NCBI GenBank assembly: GCA_963965975.1
Contig: OZ014411.1
Span: 26,956,249-27,020,248 of the forward strand
Origin: Xestospongia bergquistia
Taxonomy: Eukaryota > Porifera > Demospongiae > Haplosclerida > Petrosiidae
Direction of reading: 5' to 3'
Length of the DNA: 64,000 bases
Shown here: in pieces, positions 11,076 to 22,900 of the stretch
Position numbering within the stretch: the first letter of the stretch is position 1
How the letters are laid out: each line of letters opens with the position of its first letter
The notes under the pieces: generated by a model
The model's input: the letters and a program-made list of their open reading frames with translations, nothing else
What the model was told of the DNA's origin: nothing
Databases searched by the model: none
Made by a program: the position numbers and the translations under genes

Positions 11076-11934
11076 GCAGGTCTAAGAAAAAACAATCACC
11101 TTGAAGGGTGGCATTCAAGATTGAAAAGTAGTGGGAAGCCACACCCCAAGATATATCAACTATATAGTAAATACAATGAAAGAAGCTACAACACAAATGA
11201 ACATGGCTACTTTTGAGATTGGAACTACACTACCACCAATAAGAAAAATTAGAGAAAAGGAAGAGGATACAAACTCTCTGAGTGTTTCAAAAGTGGAAAC
11301 TATAGCTTAAATGACTAATGTAGTAACGAAACATTTACCTGGACTTTAAATTATGTCAGTAGAATAAATTATATATTAATAGTTGTTACTCACTAATAGG
11401 AATGTTAATAATAATTACTTTATAACTATTAACACCAAGAGTTGATCTCAAGAGATTGATCAAAAGAGTTGATTTTGTGGGAGGTGATCTCTGGTACCAA
11501 ATCTCATTACCAACTATCTACAACACATAGAAACATGATAGAATGTGATAACTGTTGTAGATGGTTTCACTGGTAAGTATATTAAATGATAATAATTATA
11601 ATAGAGTTGATATCAATATAATATACAGACCAAGATTAACGTATAATATGTTGGTAGTTTACCTTCTGTTTTGTAGGACATTTGTGAATATTGAAAATCC
11701 ACCAACTGGTACATGGATCTGGTTGAATTGTATTAAAATAAAGTCAATTAAAATAGAATAATGACTACAATAGATATCATGCGTTTGTTTCACGTGGAAT
11801 TATCAATTGTTACTCCGCCCATTGTTTATTTTAAGTTGCTATGACTATATCTATTCCTATGGAAATATTCCTGTCTTTGGTCACTTCTCTCTTGACATAC
11901 CAAAGAAAGAACACTAGGCCCTCCATTTAGCAAC
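11076..11934. other. Intergenic upstream of the TRAF-like gene
   Basis: No gene recognised. A CACGTG E-box lies at 11791-11796, about 140 bp before the start codon, and may be part of the promoter. Confidence 0.45.
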
Positions 11935-13212
11935 ATGGCCCAAGAAGCTAGTGGCTATAAGTATCATTTCATTAATCCTCCTCCTGATGATGTCGTATGT
12001 CCTCTGTGTCTAGATATTGTAGAAGAGCCATATCAATTTACTTGTTGTGGTCAACATATCTGTAAAAAATGTAAAGACAAGTTCAAACAACAGGCCACTA
12101 CAACAAGGACTGATTCTCCACGCCAGACTCGAAAGTGCCCAATGTGTCGACAAAACAAGTATTCAATGTTACCTGATAAATATTTTGAACGTAATACTCT
12201 TAACAAGTTGTTGATATGGTGTTCTGAGGGATGTGGTCAAGAGATAGAACTTGGTCGACTAAAAAGCCACTTATCTCAATGTCCTTGTATTGAACTAGAT
12301 TGTCCTAATGGGTGTGGTTTGAAAGTCCATGGTCAGTACATGGCAGAACATAAGGAGAAATGTCCAAAACGTCATTTTATTTGTTGTTATTGTAAATATC
12401 AGTCAACGTATGAGGTAATAGTTGATGAACATCATCTAGTTTGTGACAAGTATCTTATAATTTGTCCTAATAAATGTTCTAAAGATGAGATAGAGCGAGG
12501 AGTATTACCCAGTCATCTTGATAATTGTCCCAACCAACTGTTGGAATGTGAGTTCAGTCATATAGGATGTCATGAGAAGATTCGTCGTTGTGATCTATCA
12601 AAACATCAGTCTGAGCAAGGTTCCTATCATAATGCTCTTTACTTTAAAGTAATCCATGGAAGTTTACAACCAATGATCAAAAAGAAAGACAGACAATTAC
12701 AAGATAAAGATGTACAGCTATTGAAGAAAGATGAGGAACTAAAAGAATTATCACAAAAGCTGGAGGAAAAAAATGAAAAGGTTAAGAGGAAATTTGAGAA
12801 ACTACTAGCAGCACAGCAGTCTAAAGACAGTCAGCTTCAAGAGAAAGACAGTCAGCTTCAAAAGAAAGACAGTCAGCTTCAAGAGAAAGACAGTCAGCTT
12901 CAAGAGAAAGATCAGCAGCTAAAGGAGAAAGATCAGCAGCTAAAAGAGAAAGATCAGCAGCTAAAGGAGAAAGATCAGCAGCTAAAAAAGAAAGATCAAC
13001 AAATAAAGAAGAAAGACAATGATCTACAAGTGGTACTAAGTAGAAATGAGAATGAACCAAAACAGCGGAAAGTTCGAGTCCTAAAAGAAATGGAAAGAGA
13101 GATCCAAATGAAAGACTGCCAGCTATTGGATAAAGATAATGAAGAATGTACATGCTGTTTTGTTTTTTTGTTTTTACTTTGGTTATTGTTATTACTCTTG
13201 TACTTTAGGTGA
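11935..13212 (+). CDS. RING / TRAF-type zinc-finger protein with long coiled coil and hydrophobic tail
   Basis: Open frame of 425 residues without introns. RING finger at about residues 22-71: CPLC at 22-25, the CCGQHICKKC segment, then CPMC. TRAF-type Cys/His fingers fill about residues 90-230. A coiled coil follows with eight to ten heptads of the KDSQLQE / KDQQLKE type (about residues 255-365), encoded by a 21-bp repeat. The last 25 residues are CTCC followed by an uninterrupted hydrophobic stretch, which could be a tail anchor. The TRAF-C (MATH) domain that follows the coiled coil in signalling TRAFs is missing. It is probably a membrane-associated E3 ubiquitin ligase or adaptor. Alternatively the hydrophobic end is intron read-through. 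Two decayed copies flank it. Confidence 0.85.
   Translation: MAQEASGYKYHFINPPPDDVVCPLCLDIVEEPYQFTCCGQHICKKCKDKFKQQATTTRTDSPRQTRKCPMCRQNKYSMLPDKYFERNTLNKLLIWCSEGCGQEIELGRLKSHLSQCPCIELDCPNGCGLKVHGQYMAEHKEKCPKRHFICCYCKYQSTYEVIVDEHHLVCDKYLIICPNKCSKDEIERGVLPSHLDNCPNQLLECEFSHIGCHEKIRRCDLSKHQSEQGSYHNALYFKVIHGSLQPMIKKKDRQLQDKDVQLLKKDEELKELSQKLEEKNEKVKRKFEKLLAAQQSKDSQLQEKDSQLQKKDSQLQEKDSQLQEKDQQLKEKDQQLKEKDQQLKEKDQQLKKKDQQIKKKDNDLQVVLSRNENEPKQRKVRVLKEMEREIQMKDCQLLDKDNEECTCCFVFLFLLWLLLLLLYFR
12820..13020 (+). repeat. 21-bp tandem coding repeat
   Basis: About nine units of the AAAGACAGTCAGCTTCAAGAG / AAAGATCAGCAGCTAAAGGAG type, each encoding one heptad. Two sub-families occupy the 5' and 3' halves, so the array grew in two steps. 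Confidence 0.85.
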
Positions 13213-14199
13213 TGATATTGATATAATATGCATTAAAATTAGATACTTAACAATAGACTCCCATAATAGTAAGCTTTAACATAAGGACACATGACTATTT
13301 TGATGATTGTAAGTAAAATCTGATATATATGTTCACATAAATTAATTAGGTATAATATACATAGATAATTTAATTTGTGGTTGTAGTTTTGGCTGGTCAA
13401 GCTTGGTTTTCAGACAACTGTGTACAATATATCAGCATGCTACAATGTGATGGGAAACCCATATATGTGGCTAGATTAGATACTAGCAATGTTAGTAATT
13501 TATATTAGTTAGTCTACACATGAACCCTCCTCCATCTCTAGTATAATATCATTTATTAAACAAATTAAAACAGTAGTTATAAATTGAAATTGAATTGTTG
13601 ATAACAACTTTGCCAAATGATTAGATTTGAAAGCCAATTTTATATAACGTATTTATATACTGTAAGAATTAAGCAGTCATTGCTGTGTCTATTGTCTCAC
13701 GAATAAACACAATTCTTTTATGTATAGTTGTTAAATAGCTTGGGTTATTCTAACACTTATAATTAAAAATATTCATATAATTAATGATTGATTCAGTTTT
13801 CTTAAATGGAACTAGTTTATACTTACATTGCCAGATTAATTTGCTATTTCTGGCTTCATTACACATTACTCATTGCCTTCCTTGCAAGGTGATGCGGGGG
13901 CTATGCCAGACTACTTGGAATAATGTTTAATTTAATGCTTGACTTGTATATATATAAAGTTCCTTAATTATGTTTAATAAATTGTGGTGAACTATCTATT
14001 CTTATTTTGGTTCTACTGATATCCTTGTTGTGACTACCACATAATTTGCTATTGTTTATGATATAAGATTTGATTTCCTGTCAATTATATACTACACAAC
14101 AAACCGACATTATTTAAGAAGTAATAAATTTTATTATTCATCAGTTGTCATCCAAGAATTTTTCCAGATTTATTTTTACGAGTACTTGAAGTGATAGCA
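13213..14199. other. Intergenic, one exon-like stretch
   Basis: An open stretch after a TTGTAG acceptor near 13386 (about 35 codons, LAGQAWFSDNCVQYI and further, to a TAG near 13509) might be a stray exon of the gene on either side. Nothing else was recognised. Confidence 0.35.
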
Positions 14200-14608
14200 A
14201 TGTCAGATCATCGTGTGAGTTGAATGTGAACATTTTGTAATCAGTTTTACTAAACTAACTATGTTAAATATTATTTATTTCTGCACTCAGTCATTTTTTC
14301 ATAACACACTCTATCTTGATGCCAATTTGAGTGAAGTAACAATGCAGCCTGTATTTAAACTTCCTGTTCCATCAACTGGTAAGTGCAACATGCTCTCATA
14401 TTTTTATATTCTCCTTGTTATACATAGGTCAGTTTGTTCTTGAACCTGTAGGTGATGATTTTATCCCTGACAAAGGCCATTTGAGAAACAGCAATTCCTA
14501 TCCATTTTATGTATGTCTTTTTCCTGGAGACAATCCACGACTTCTGTCACTGCCTGAGGTATGATTATAAATAGCAACAGTAATATATATTATATATATA
14601 CAAATACA

Positions 14609-14643
<35 letters not shown>

Positions 14644-15131
14644 TATATTATTTATATACATATATATTATATTATTTATATGTATATATATATATATATA
14701 TAATATATATTAAATTAACTTATAAGATTGATTGGTAATCTCTATTTTCACATCAATTACTATAATTATTAATAATTATAATTATAAATTATTAATTATT
14801 TTTTAATTACTATATTTTCTTTTATAAAGAAATAATTTAAACAAAATTGTAAATAATTATTCTATAGGATCAATGGAAAGATAGACCTTCTATTACAAGT
14901 GTAATCAACATATATAAAAGTGGTTTTGGTAACTTTAACATTGCCCTTTACTTCACTGTAAAAGAGAATAGCAAAATCTACAACTATTATCTTGTACCAC
15001 AATCAAGTGATAATTATATTAACATAACACGCAAAGATGTAACTAAACTTAATGACTCAGAGATACAAGCCTTGAATTATCAATTCCGTAACTTCACATA
15101 CACATATCGTAACCCAGGTGTAACACCATAA
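14200..15131 (+). CDS. Four-exon gene for an unknown 165-residue protein
   Basis: Exons 14200-14214, 14291-14378, 14428-14558 and 14868-15131 join with consistent phases (0, 1, 0) and consensus GTGAGT, GTAAGT and GTATGA donors. The product is 165 residues: a five-residue first exon (MSDHR), then a beta-rich-looking sequence with YPFYVCLFPGDNPRLLSLPE and FGNFNIALYFTVKE, ending NFTYTYRNPGVTP. No signal peptide or membrane segment is visible, so it should be cytosolic unless another first exon exists. The family is not recognised. The third intron carries large TA and CATA microsatellites. Confidence 0.7.
14580..14720. repeat. Microsatellites in intron 3
   Basis: A CATA tetranucleotide run (about 14605-14638) is flanked by TA-rich repeats up to 14720. 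Confidence 0.9.
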
Positions 15132-16089
15132 GTCTGATGATGTAGTGGTCCTCTTCGATAACATTAAAGTTGGATCTAGCAGCTGAATTAGAACAATATA
15201 TGTAACACTTGTAGTTGTTGTATATAGTTATATCAATTGTTATATTGTTATTATATTATTACTTTCTAGACATATTATAGGCTTTTGTTTTAAAATGAAA
15301 TTTCATTGTAAAATTGGATCACCAGATGAATATATGCACAAAAGTTTGAACATATCAATTCTTTGACAAAAGTCGATATGTAAAACCCTCTACTTCATTA
15401 AGTGTTAATTAAATCATAAACTATAATTTAGCATATAATGGTCAATGAGAAACTTTATGAAAAAGTTAACGTATTAAATTGATATCCATTATTGTCATTT
15501 TATGCAATTTTGTATAATATATAAATAAATAATTAATTTTATGGTATGGGATAAATGCATGTTGCATCAACTTTATAAGTTGAGATCAACATTTATTCAT
15601 TATATAATAGGAAACTAATAATGTATCATTTTATAAAAATAGTAAGTATTCAATTTAGATCTAATTGAGCATTGCTCTCAATAAATCAGATTTTAACAAA
15701 AAACTAATAGTTCTCATGAAAAGAATCATTACCTGACAGCAATATCTTTGTGTATATTGATGGTGAGGAATGTGATCTTTTGTGAAGGAACCAGCTATGA
15801 TAATTAATGAATTTTATTCAACCTGAGCTATACAAAGATTCGTGTTCAAAAAGATGACTATTCCTGAATTGTTATACATTTATGTTGTAATTATTTAATT
15901 GCCTGTTTTTATTGACAGGAAACAAGACAATGAATATTTTTTAATCAAATAGATTAATTATTAAACAATTATGCATTGAGAGTAACATAACACTGTTGTC
16001 AAAATATTTGTCACCTATTAAATTAAACACAGCTACGCCCCCTCTTTTGAAACAAAAGCAAAGCAAGTGATCATATCATTATATATATT
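15132..16089. other. Intergenic, no gene recognised
   Basis: AT-rich, with no exon-like frames or clear repeats. Confidence 0.55.
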
Positions 16090-16770
16090 TAATGTCATAT
16101 GTCCTCTGTGTCTACCTATTATAATTTGTCCTAATAAGTGTTCTGAAGATGAGATAGAATGAGGAGTATTACCCAGTAATGATTATTGTCCCAGTCAATT
16201 GTTTTAGTGTAACTTCATTCATGTAGGATGTCACTAGAACATTTGTCATTGTAATCTATTAAATCATCAGTTTGATCAAGGTCCAATCATAATACTCTTT
16301 ACTTTAAAGAAACTAAGAAAGTTTACAAACAATGATTAAAAAGAAAGAATTACAAGATAAAGATTTATGATTATTGAAGAAGATGAGGAGCTAAAGGAAT
16401 TGTCATGAAAGCTAAACGAAAAAAATTGAGTAGATTAAGAGGAAATTGGAGAAACTACTAGAAGCAATGTAATATTAAGAGAGACAACTTCAAGAAAAAT
16501 ATAGTATCAGAAGAAACAATGATCAACAACTAAAGAAGAAAGACAAAGATTTACAAGATGTACTAATTAAAAAAGATAACGAACTGAATTGAAACAAAAG
16601 AAAGTTTGATTACTAGATGAAATGGACAGAGACATTCAGTGAAATGTAAGACAGCCAGTTATTAAATAAGGATCATGAAATAAATATGCTACATTTAATA
16701 CTTTTGTTCTTGTTATTATTATGAATATGTACATATACTTTAGATGTTCTTTTGGTACTGAAATTTTAAT
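16090..16770 (+). pseudogene. Decayed copy of the TRAF-like gene (zinc finger to coiled coil)
   Basis: TCATATGTCCTCTGTGTCTA matches the RING start of the intact gene at 11990-12010. The sequence then jumps to the region matching 12458-13150 (ATAATTTGTCCTAATAAGTG, GGAGTATTACCCAGTAATGA, CAAGGTCCAATCATAATACT). A deletion of about 450 bp and many stops are visible. Its last 500 bp match the relic at 10.1-10.65 kb better than they match the intact gene. Confidence 0.8.
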
Positions 16771-16946
16771 TTATAATTATATATCATACTACAGCACTTC
16801 CAGTGTTTATTATTATAATAAATTATTACAAATTCATAGCTTGTCAATAATAACAAAGTATTACTTGTTATACATAGTCTGAAAAATATTAAGCATTCTA
16901 TTTTAATTAAACAATGAAATAAAATCGACTTTTAACAAACAAACTA

Positions 16947-18729
16947 TTAGCTCTCATCAAAACTATCAAAGGAATCATTATCTTGTTCATATGATGGCAG
17001 TGTCTTTGGTACTGATGGTGAGGAATATGATGAGGAGGGAGGAGACAGGACAAAAGAGCCTGAAATAAAACAAATGTCATCATTAATAGTTTGATAATAA
17101 ATTAACAAAATTATAGTTAAAAAGCACAAAATTGATAGTTATTTCTTAAACACAAATAGTTAATAGAGTTATAATCAAAGTACAGAGACTTGAATGGAAT
17201 AGAGGCAATTAGAATAAGGCCAGATATATGGAATGTCATCACTAAGGTTAGGGATAAAATGGTGCCACAACAATTATTTAAATAGTAATTATTATAATAT
17301 CTATATACTATTAATGAATTTATATAATTTATGCATTTCTGGAGCAAGACTGCTCTAATATGGAGAAATGAACTGACTAATACAAAATAATATTAACAAA
17401 TGTAATAGATATAGTCAGTGTGATATATTGACCCTTACACTCTAAACCCTACATATTAATAATGGACTCTTTCACTGAACAAATATATTGTAACTTACTG
17501 GCAGCGGAAGACTGATATGATGGTACAGTCTCTGATAGTCTAATACGTACATCTCTCATAATAGCTTTAGACTCTCTACTCCCATTATAGGGTGGAGCTA
17601 TATCTGTCTGTGGACTAATGTCTGGTATTAATAAGGCTAGTTCCTAAAGGGAGTAAAAAGTCATATCAAACACTATTACATTAATGTGGCAAACACAATG
17701 ATAGTATTTATGTTAAAATTTGTGGTTTATGAATAAAATATCATGTTAATTAGCTATACTTATGGTAAATTCTCAAGAAAGTAATAACAACCAAAGGATA
17801 AACAAAAGTGGTTTATCCTATCAAAGCTTAAAAGTTAAAGGTAAATATCTAGCTACGCATTCTCTATCAACTTATTAAGATTATATTAATATTATCACTA
17901 ACATAATAATCATAATATAAACAGTACATTTGTTATATTAAACCTTTACTGATAGGATTTTGTAAGTCTACTAATTTCACTATTCTAGATTAAATAAAAT
18001 CTAAATATACACATTATCAGTTGATATGATAAACCCAATAATGTATAATGAAATACGATATCAAATTTCTTTGTCAATAGTAATACTGCAAAGTAAACAT
18101 AATATTATTATATTACTGTATATCATGTGAATAGAGGGATACTTTATAAGTTACAATACCTTTTGTGCTTCTGCAAATATTGAACTTTTCTGACTAAGAG
18201 CTAGCCATGCCCTAGAATGATCTAGTAAGCCTCCTTTGACTGACATCATTTTGATAGCTTCTGTTTCTCTTTCTTGACCAACAACTATAAGTAATAAGTA
18301 AACAAAACAGATAATATATAGTGGATCACTACATGTTAGTAATAGTATATTATATTGGTACATTTATTTCTTGTACTAGATTACCTTCTGCCATAGCTAG
18401 CTCTTTTGCTTCTTGATATCTTTTTAGTTTAAGTTTAGCTGTCTCTGGATCTTTACTTCCTTTAGATAATTCTTTCTCATACTTTCTTTCCTTTTCTTCA
18501 TAAGTGATCTACAGTTAGTATAGTATTTATTATTTATAATCACAATGATTAAGTTAGCATAGCATTTATAACTAGTTTTAAGTTGAATGTATTATGTGTT
18601 GCATGTAATGATTTAACTTACTACTTGCTTTCTTGCTTGATCCAGTTTCTTTTCACTAGCCAAAATACTCTCATAGACTCGTTTATACTCTTTCATTGAC
18701 GCTGTAAGTGAAAATAAGATGAATATGAA

Positions 18730-18769
<40 letters not shown>

Positions 18770-19839
18770 AGAAAAAAAGAGGGAAGAAAACAACATACCA
18801 ATATACTCTTGTTGTGCTTCAAGAAACAGTTCTGTAAGCTCATTGAGTTGCCTGAGAATATCTTGTAAAGCAGGGTTTTCATCTTCTCCCCACTTTTGTT
18901 GGCTTAGTCCAGCTACATAAAGGATGTTACTGAATATAGAATTTACAGTTTTAAAGTAAAATAAGTACCAGTGCTATAAACGTTGAACTCTATTCTATAT
19001 TTCTCATGATCTGGCATATTTAGTATTAATTTATTGCATTTTTGGCAGAAGTCATTTAATTTTTTGTTATAGGCAATTTGTGGGCGTATCTATCCTAGTC
19101 TTACCTCTTTGACAGGCAGAAGCATTGTCTTTTAATTTTTGTCGAACTGAGCTTAAATCAGAGATAACAAGATTTAAAGGGGTGTGACCACTACCTAAAG
19201 AACGTATCCTCACACCACTCCTAGATATAAAATATAATTAGCAATTAATAACAAAATATAGTTGAGTTATGATAACTGACTGTTGTATAACAATTCAAAA
19301 ATAGCTCACATGCTTGTGTTCATAAGTAGTCATAATTTATACCAAATAAGGTATGTCATTGTTAGTGTAGAAGAGAGTATTACAAATGATTTACTAAACT
19401 ACATGTGTAGTATACTAAAGTCATTTATGAACATCCATTCTCAAAGATTACTTCTTTCATGAGCTCTTAAACAATTATCTGTAATAGATTTATATAAAAC
19501 TACAACATCCTTTAAACCCTAAACTCCTTCAATACATTTTAAGGAGTTAATCTATAGCATCCAATAGGAGGTTATCATGTGCAAGATCCGAATAGACCGA
19601 ACGCAACAATATAGTGATAATACTATTATAGTAACAACAATATTGTTCGAGGGACTGTTCTATAGCTATCATTTGTTGTTATATTTTATAGATAATGTGT
19701 AGATGTAAATATAACGATCTAAAGTTATCTATTAAAGGTTCTTCACATTTATACATATACGTATCAAATGCTAATCGACAATTGCTATATTAAAAATGCT
19801 TTCTTACCTTCTAATAGCTGTTGCTGCTTTACTACTCAT
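16947..19839 (-). CDS. BAR-like protein resembling eisosome Pil1/LSP1
   Basis: Eight exons on the minus strand: 19808-19839, 19105-19220, 18799-18912, 18622-18701, 18385-18508, 18160-18284, 17499-17643 and 16947-17059. Phases agree throughout and give 282 residues. The product starts MSSKAATAIRR and is helical over about residues 25-215. A landmark W-G-E appears at the start of a helix (QKWGEDENPALQDI). A charged KGSKDPETAKLKLKRYQ segment follows, and then ELALLIPDISPQTD leads into PYNGSRESKAIMRD. The tail is Ser/Pro and Asp-rich (DNDSFDSFDES). The order and spacing of WG, KDP, L(I/V)PD..P and Y(D/N)G...SK match, from memory of the family, fungal Pil1/LSP1. Those proteins form membrane-curving lattices. 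It shares a 139-bp divergent promoter with the RRM gene. Another BAR-type family remains possible. Confidence 0.75.
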
Positions 19840-19978
19840 TTTTAGACCACAACTGCCTAGCTCAACAAGTTATCAAGCTCGAGCCCCACCTTCTTTTGTC
19901 CTATGAACCACACCCACCAGCGTCTACATAAGAAAGCAACCACGTGGTTATTTTAGCATAATAGTAGTGCATGGAGCT
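19840..19978. promoter_or_regulatory. Divergent promoter with palindromic E-box
   Basis: Only 139 bp separate the start codons of the Pil1-like gene (minus) and the RRM gene (plus). AACCACGTGGTT at 19938-19949 is a perfect 12-bp palindrome around a CACGTG E-box, the type bound by USF, MITF or Myc-like bHLH-ZIP factors. No TATA box is seen. A second AACCACGTGGTG lies at 20505-20516, just inside intron 1 of the RRM gene. Confidence 0.6.
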
Positions 19979-22900
19979 ATGAGTGAATCTAGAGTAAAGG
20001 AAAAGGAAGGAGAAGTCTCTACTAATCGGGCTACTATGAAGACGCCACCTCTAACAAATGGCATCGTTGACACTGAACGTGAGAAACAGTCAAGAAAGAC
20101 TTTAGACGATGGAGAAGACGAGAAAGATGACAGCTCGTCGGCTCAAGGTAGTCCTTTGGCGTTACTCATGTCGCGAACAGGCTACAGTATCGTTCAACAA
20201 AATGGTCAGAGACGCTATGGACCGCCACCAACCTGGCATGGCTTGCCACCTAAACGTGGCTGCGAGGTATTTGTGGGCAAAATACCACGAGATTGTTTCG
20301 AAGACGAGCTGGTACCGATCTTTGAGAAGGCTGGACGTATCTATGAGATGCGTCTCATGATGGACTACAACGGACAGAATCGTGGCTACGCGTTTGTTGT
20401 CTATTGCAATTTGCAAGAAGCGAAAGAGGCAGTAAAACTTATCAATAATTTTGAGATTAGAAAGGTCAGCCATAATATGCTCAAAGAAAGTGGGTTGTCC
20501 TCCTAACCACGTGGTGTGTCTTAGTATACCCATATATAAATTGTATTGTAAATAATACAATGTCAGGTCTCAGTTTTAATGGTCAATAAACTAGTAATAC
20601 ATAGTTTAGTACTGTAATATAGGGGTAATGCTGTCGTTGTTTGATATAATTTACCTCTCTTCTTTCTCTCTTTCTATTTTTTTCTTATAGGGTCGAACTC
20701 TTGGTGTTTGTACAAGTGTTGACAATTGTCGTCTGTTTGTAGGAGGTATCCCTAAAAGAGTAACTAAAGAGGACATTAGAGAAGAGATGGAAAAGGTCAC
20801 AGAAGGTGTAGTTGATGTAATTGTTTACCCATCAGCATCAGACAAAACTAAAAACAGAGGGTAAGGAATAATGTCCAGAGTGAATATAATCATGTTATAA
20901 GAGTCTTGGAATATCCTAGATCTTATGATTGGTATAGGATGTAGTAGATTGCAGTGCTCTAGTTGTGATATATATAGAAAGTTATTAAGTTTATCCTTTT
21001 AGGTTTGCATTTGTTGAATATGAGTCACATAGAGCGGCAGCAATGGCCAGAAGAAAACTAATGAATGGACGTGTTCAATTGTGGAATCATCCTATTGCAG
21101 TTGATTGGGCTGAGCCTGAACTTGAAGTAGATGAAGAAATAATGGCACAGGTTTGTTTATTTAATGTAGTTTAATACTGTTATATGTTATTGAACTAAAC
21201 ACTGATAATATAGTATGATATTGAACTAAATACTGATAATACAGGTTGTAATACATTGACAAACGAGAACATTTTCCTATTTTATGTCAATTTTGTTTGC
21301 TTAAGTTGATCACAAATTCATGTTGTATCTTTGGCTAAGAATGTGCTAGGAAGACTTATTGTTAGCACCAGCTTTTGTAACAGCATCTACAATGTACAGA
21401 ACTTGTAACTAAACCTTGCCAACTTCAAAATATTAAAGCCTCTTTATTATTTTTGCTGTTGATAGGCTGAATCACTGACTAGTTACTTCTTAACAATCAA
21501 GTCTTCAAATGCACATCACAAGTATTTGGCTCAAACACTAGACATGTAGTGATGTTGATATGTCAATTCATGCTAGCCTATTGTCTCTGCTAGTAGTATG
21601 GCTTGTGGTGTACTATATCTGAATGAGTATTGTTACAGTTTATCACACCTCTCCTTGGTAACAAATACTAGTTTAACTTATCAGATCTTGTTGGACTTAT
21701 CAATAAACAATTCTGACCAATAACAAGTGGGCTGAATAAATAAATAACTAGATTGTGTGCATTGTACACAATCTTGCTTGTGTGTGTCTAGGTGACATGG
21801 GGTGAACTCTAAATGAGTAATATGACTCTCTCACTCACTCACTCTCTGTCTCTGTCTCTCCTTCTCTCTTTCTCTCTCTCCTTCTCTCTTTCTCTCTCCC
21901 CTCTCCCCTCCTCCTCTTCTCTCTCTCCGCTCTCTCTGTTGTAGGTAAAGGTACTTTATGTTCGTAATCTGATGCTATCAACTACTGAAGGTCGTATTTT
22001 AGAAGTTTTTTCTGCTCATGCACCTGTAGAAAGAGTGAAAAAAATCAGAGACTATGCATTTGTTCATTTTCATTCACGTATGGGAGCACTTAAAGCAATG
22101 GAATCATTAAATGGTAAGTGATATCTATATTAAAGCATACTATGTCTAGTTTAACTTTGATGGTTAACTTTTATTGAAAAGCCACATCAACAAAATTAGG
22201 TGTGGCAATGTCCTTAAGAAGTTTTAATGGTTTTAATGATCCTTTGCTGTTGTCTACTTTTCTTAATTTACTTTCTAGTGTTTATTAATGTTTTGATTCA
22301 GTAAATAATTACAAATGATGACATCATCATATCAACTCTTGTTGGAATGTGAATAGATTCATTTACTTTATATGGGATGTCTTCCATTTTGAATTTTCTG
22401 GAGCTTTACATATTTTAAGCAGAGTTACAAGATGTATGGAGTGGTACAAACTATTAGTTTATTCATAGCCTTATATTTTGTATATATGCTTAACATGACA
22501 TTTAAGCAGAGTTACAAGATGTATGGAGTGGTACAAACTATTAGTTTATTCATAGCCTTATATTTTGTATACATGCTTAACATGACATTTAAGCAGAGTT
22601 ACAAGATGTATGGAGTGGTACAAACTATTAGTTTATTCATAGCCTTATATTTTGTATATATGCTTAACATGACATTTAAGCAGAGTTACAAGATGTATGG
22701 AGTGGTACAAACTATTAGTTTATTCATAGCCTTATATTTTGTATACATGCTTAACATGACAGTAACATACAACCTCTCTCTCTGTCTGTCTAGGCTCTAT
22801 GTTAGATGGAGCTGAAATAGAAGTCACTTTAGCTAAGCCAGTTGACAAGGAGAACCACCCACGTACTCCACGTCTTCAGCGTCCTGTTACTGCAGTTCCT

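Noticed and set aside
20162-20560. 132-codon minus-strand frame opposite the first exon of the RRM gene
   Set aside because: Shadow of a strongly supported RRM exon.
22432-22815. 127-codon open frame of a repeated hydrophobic peptide
   Set aside because: It is the 87-bp intron repeat kept open by its period. It lies between well-supported exons and enters exon 5 in the wrong frame.
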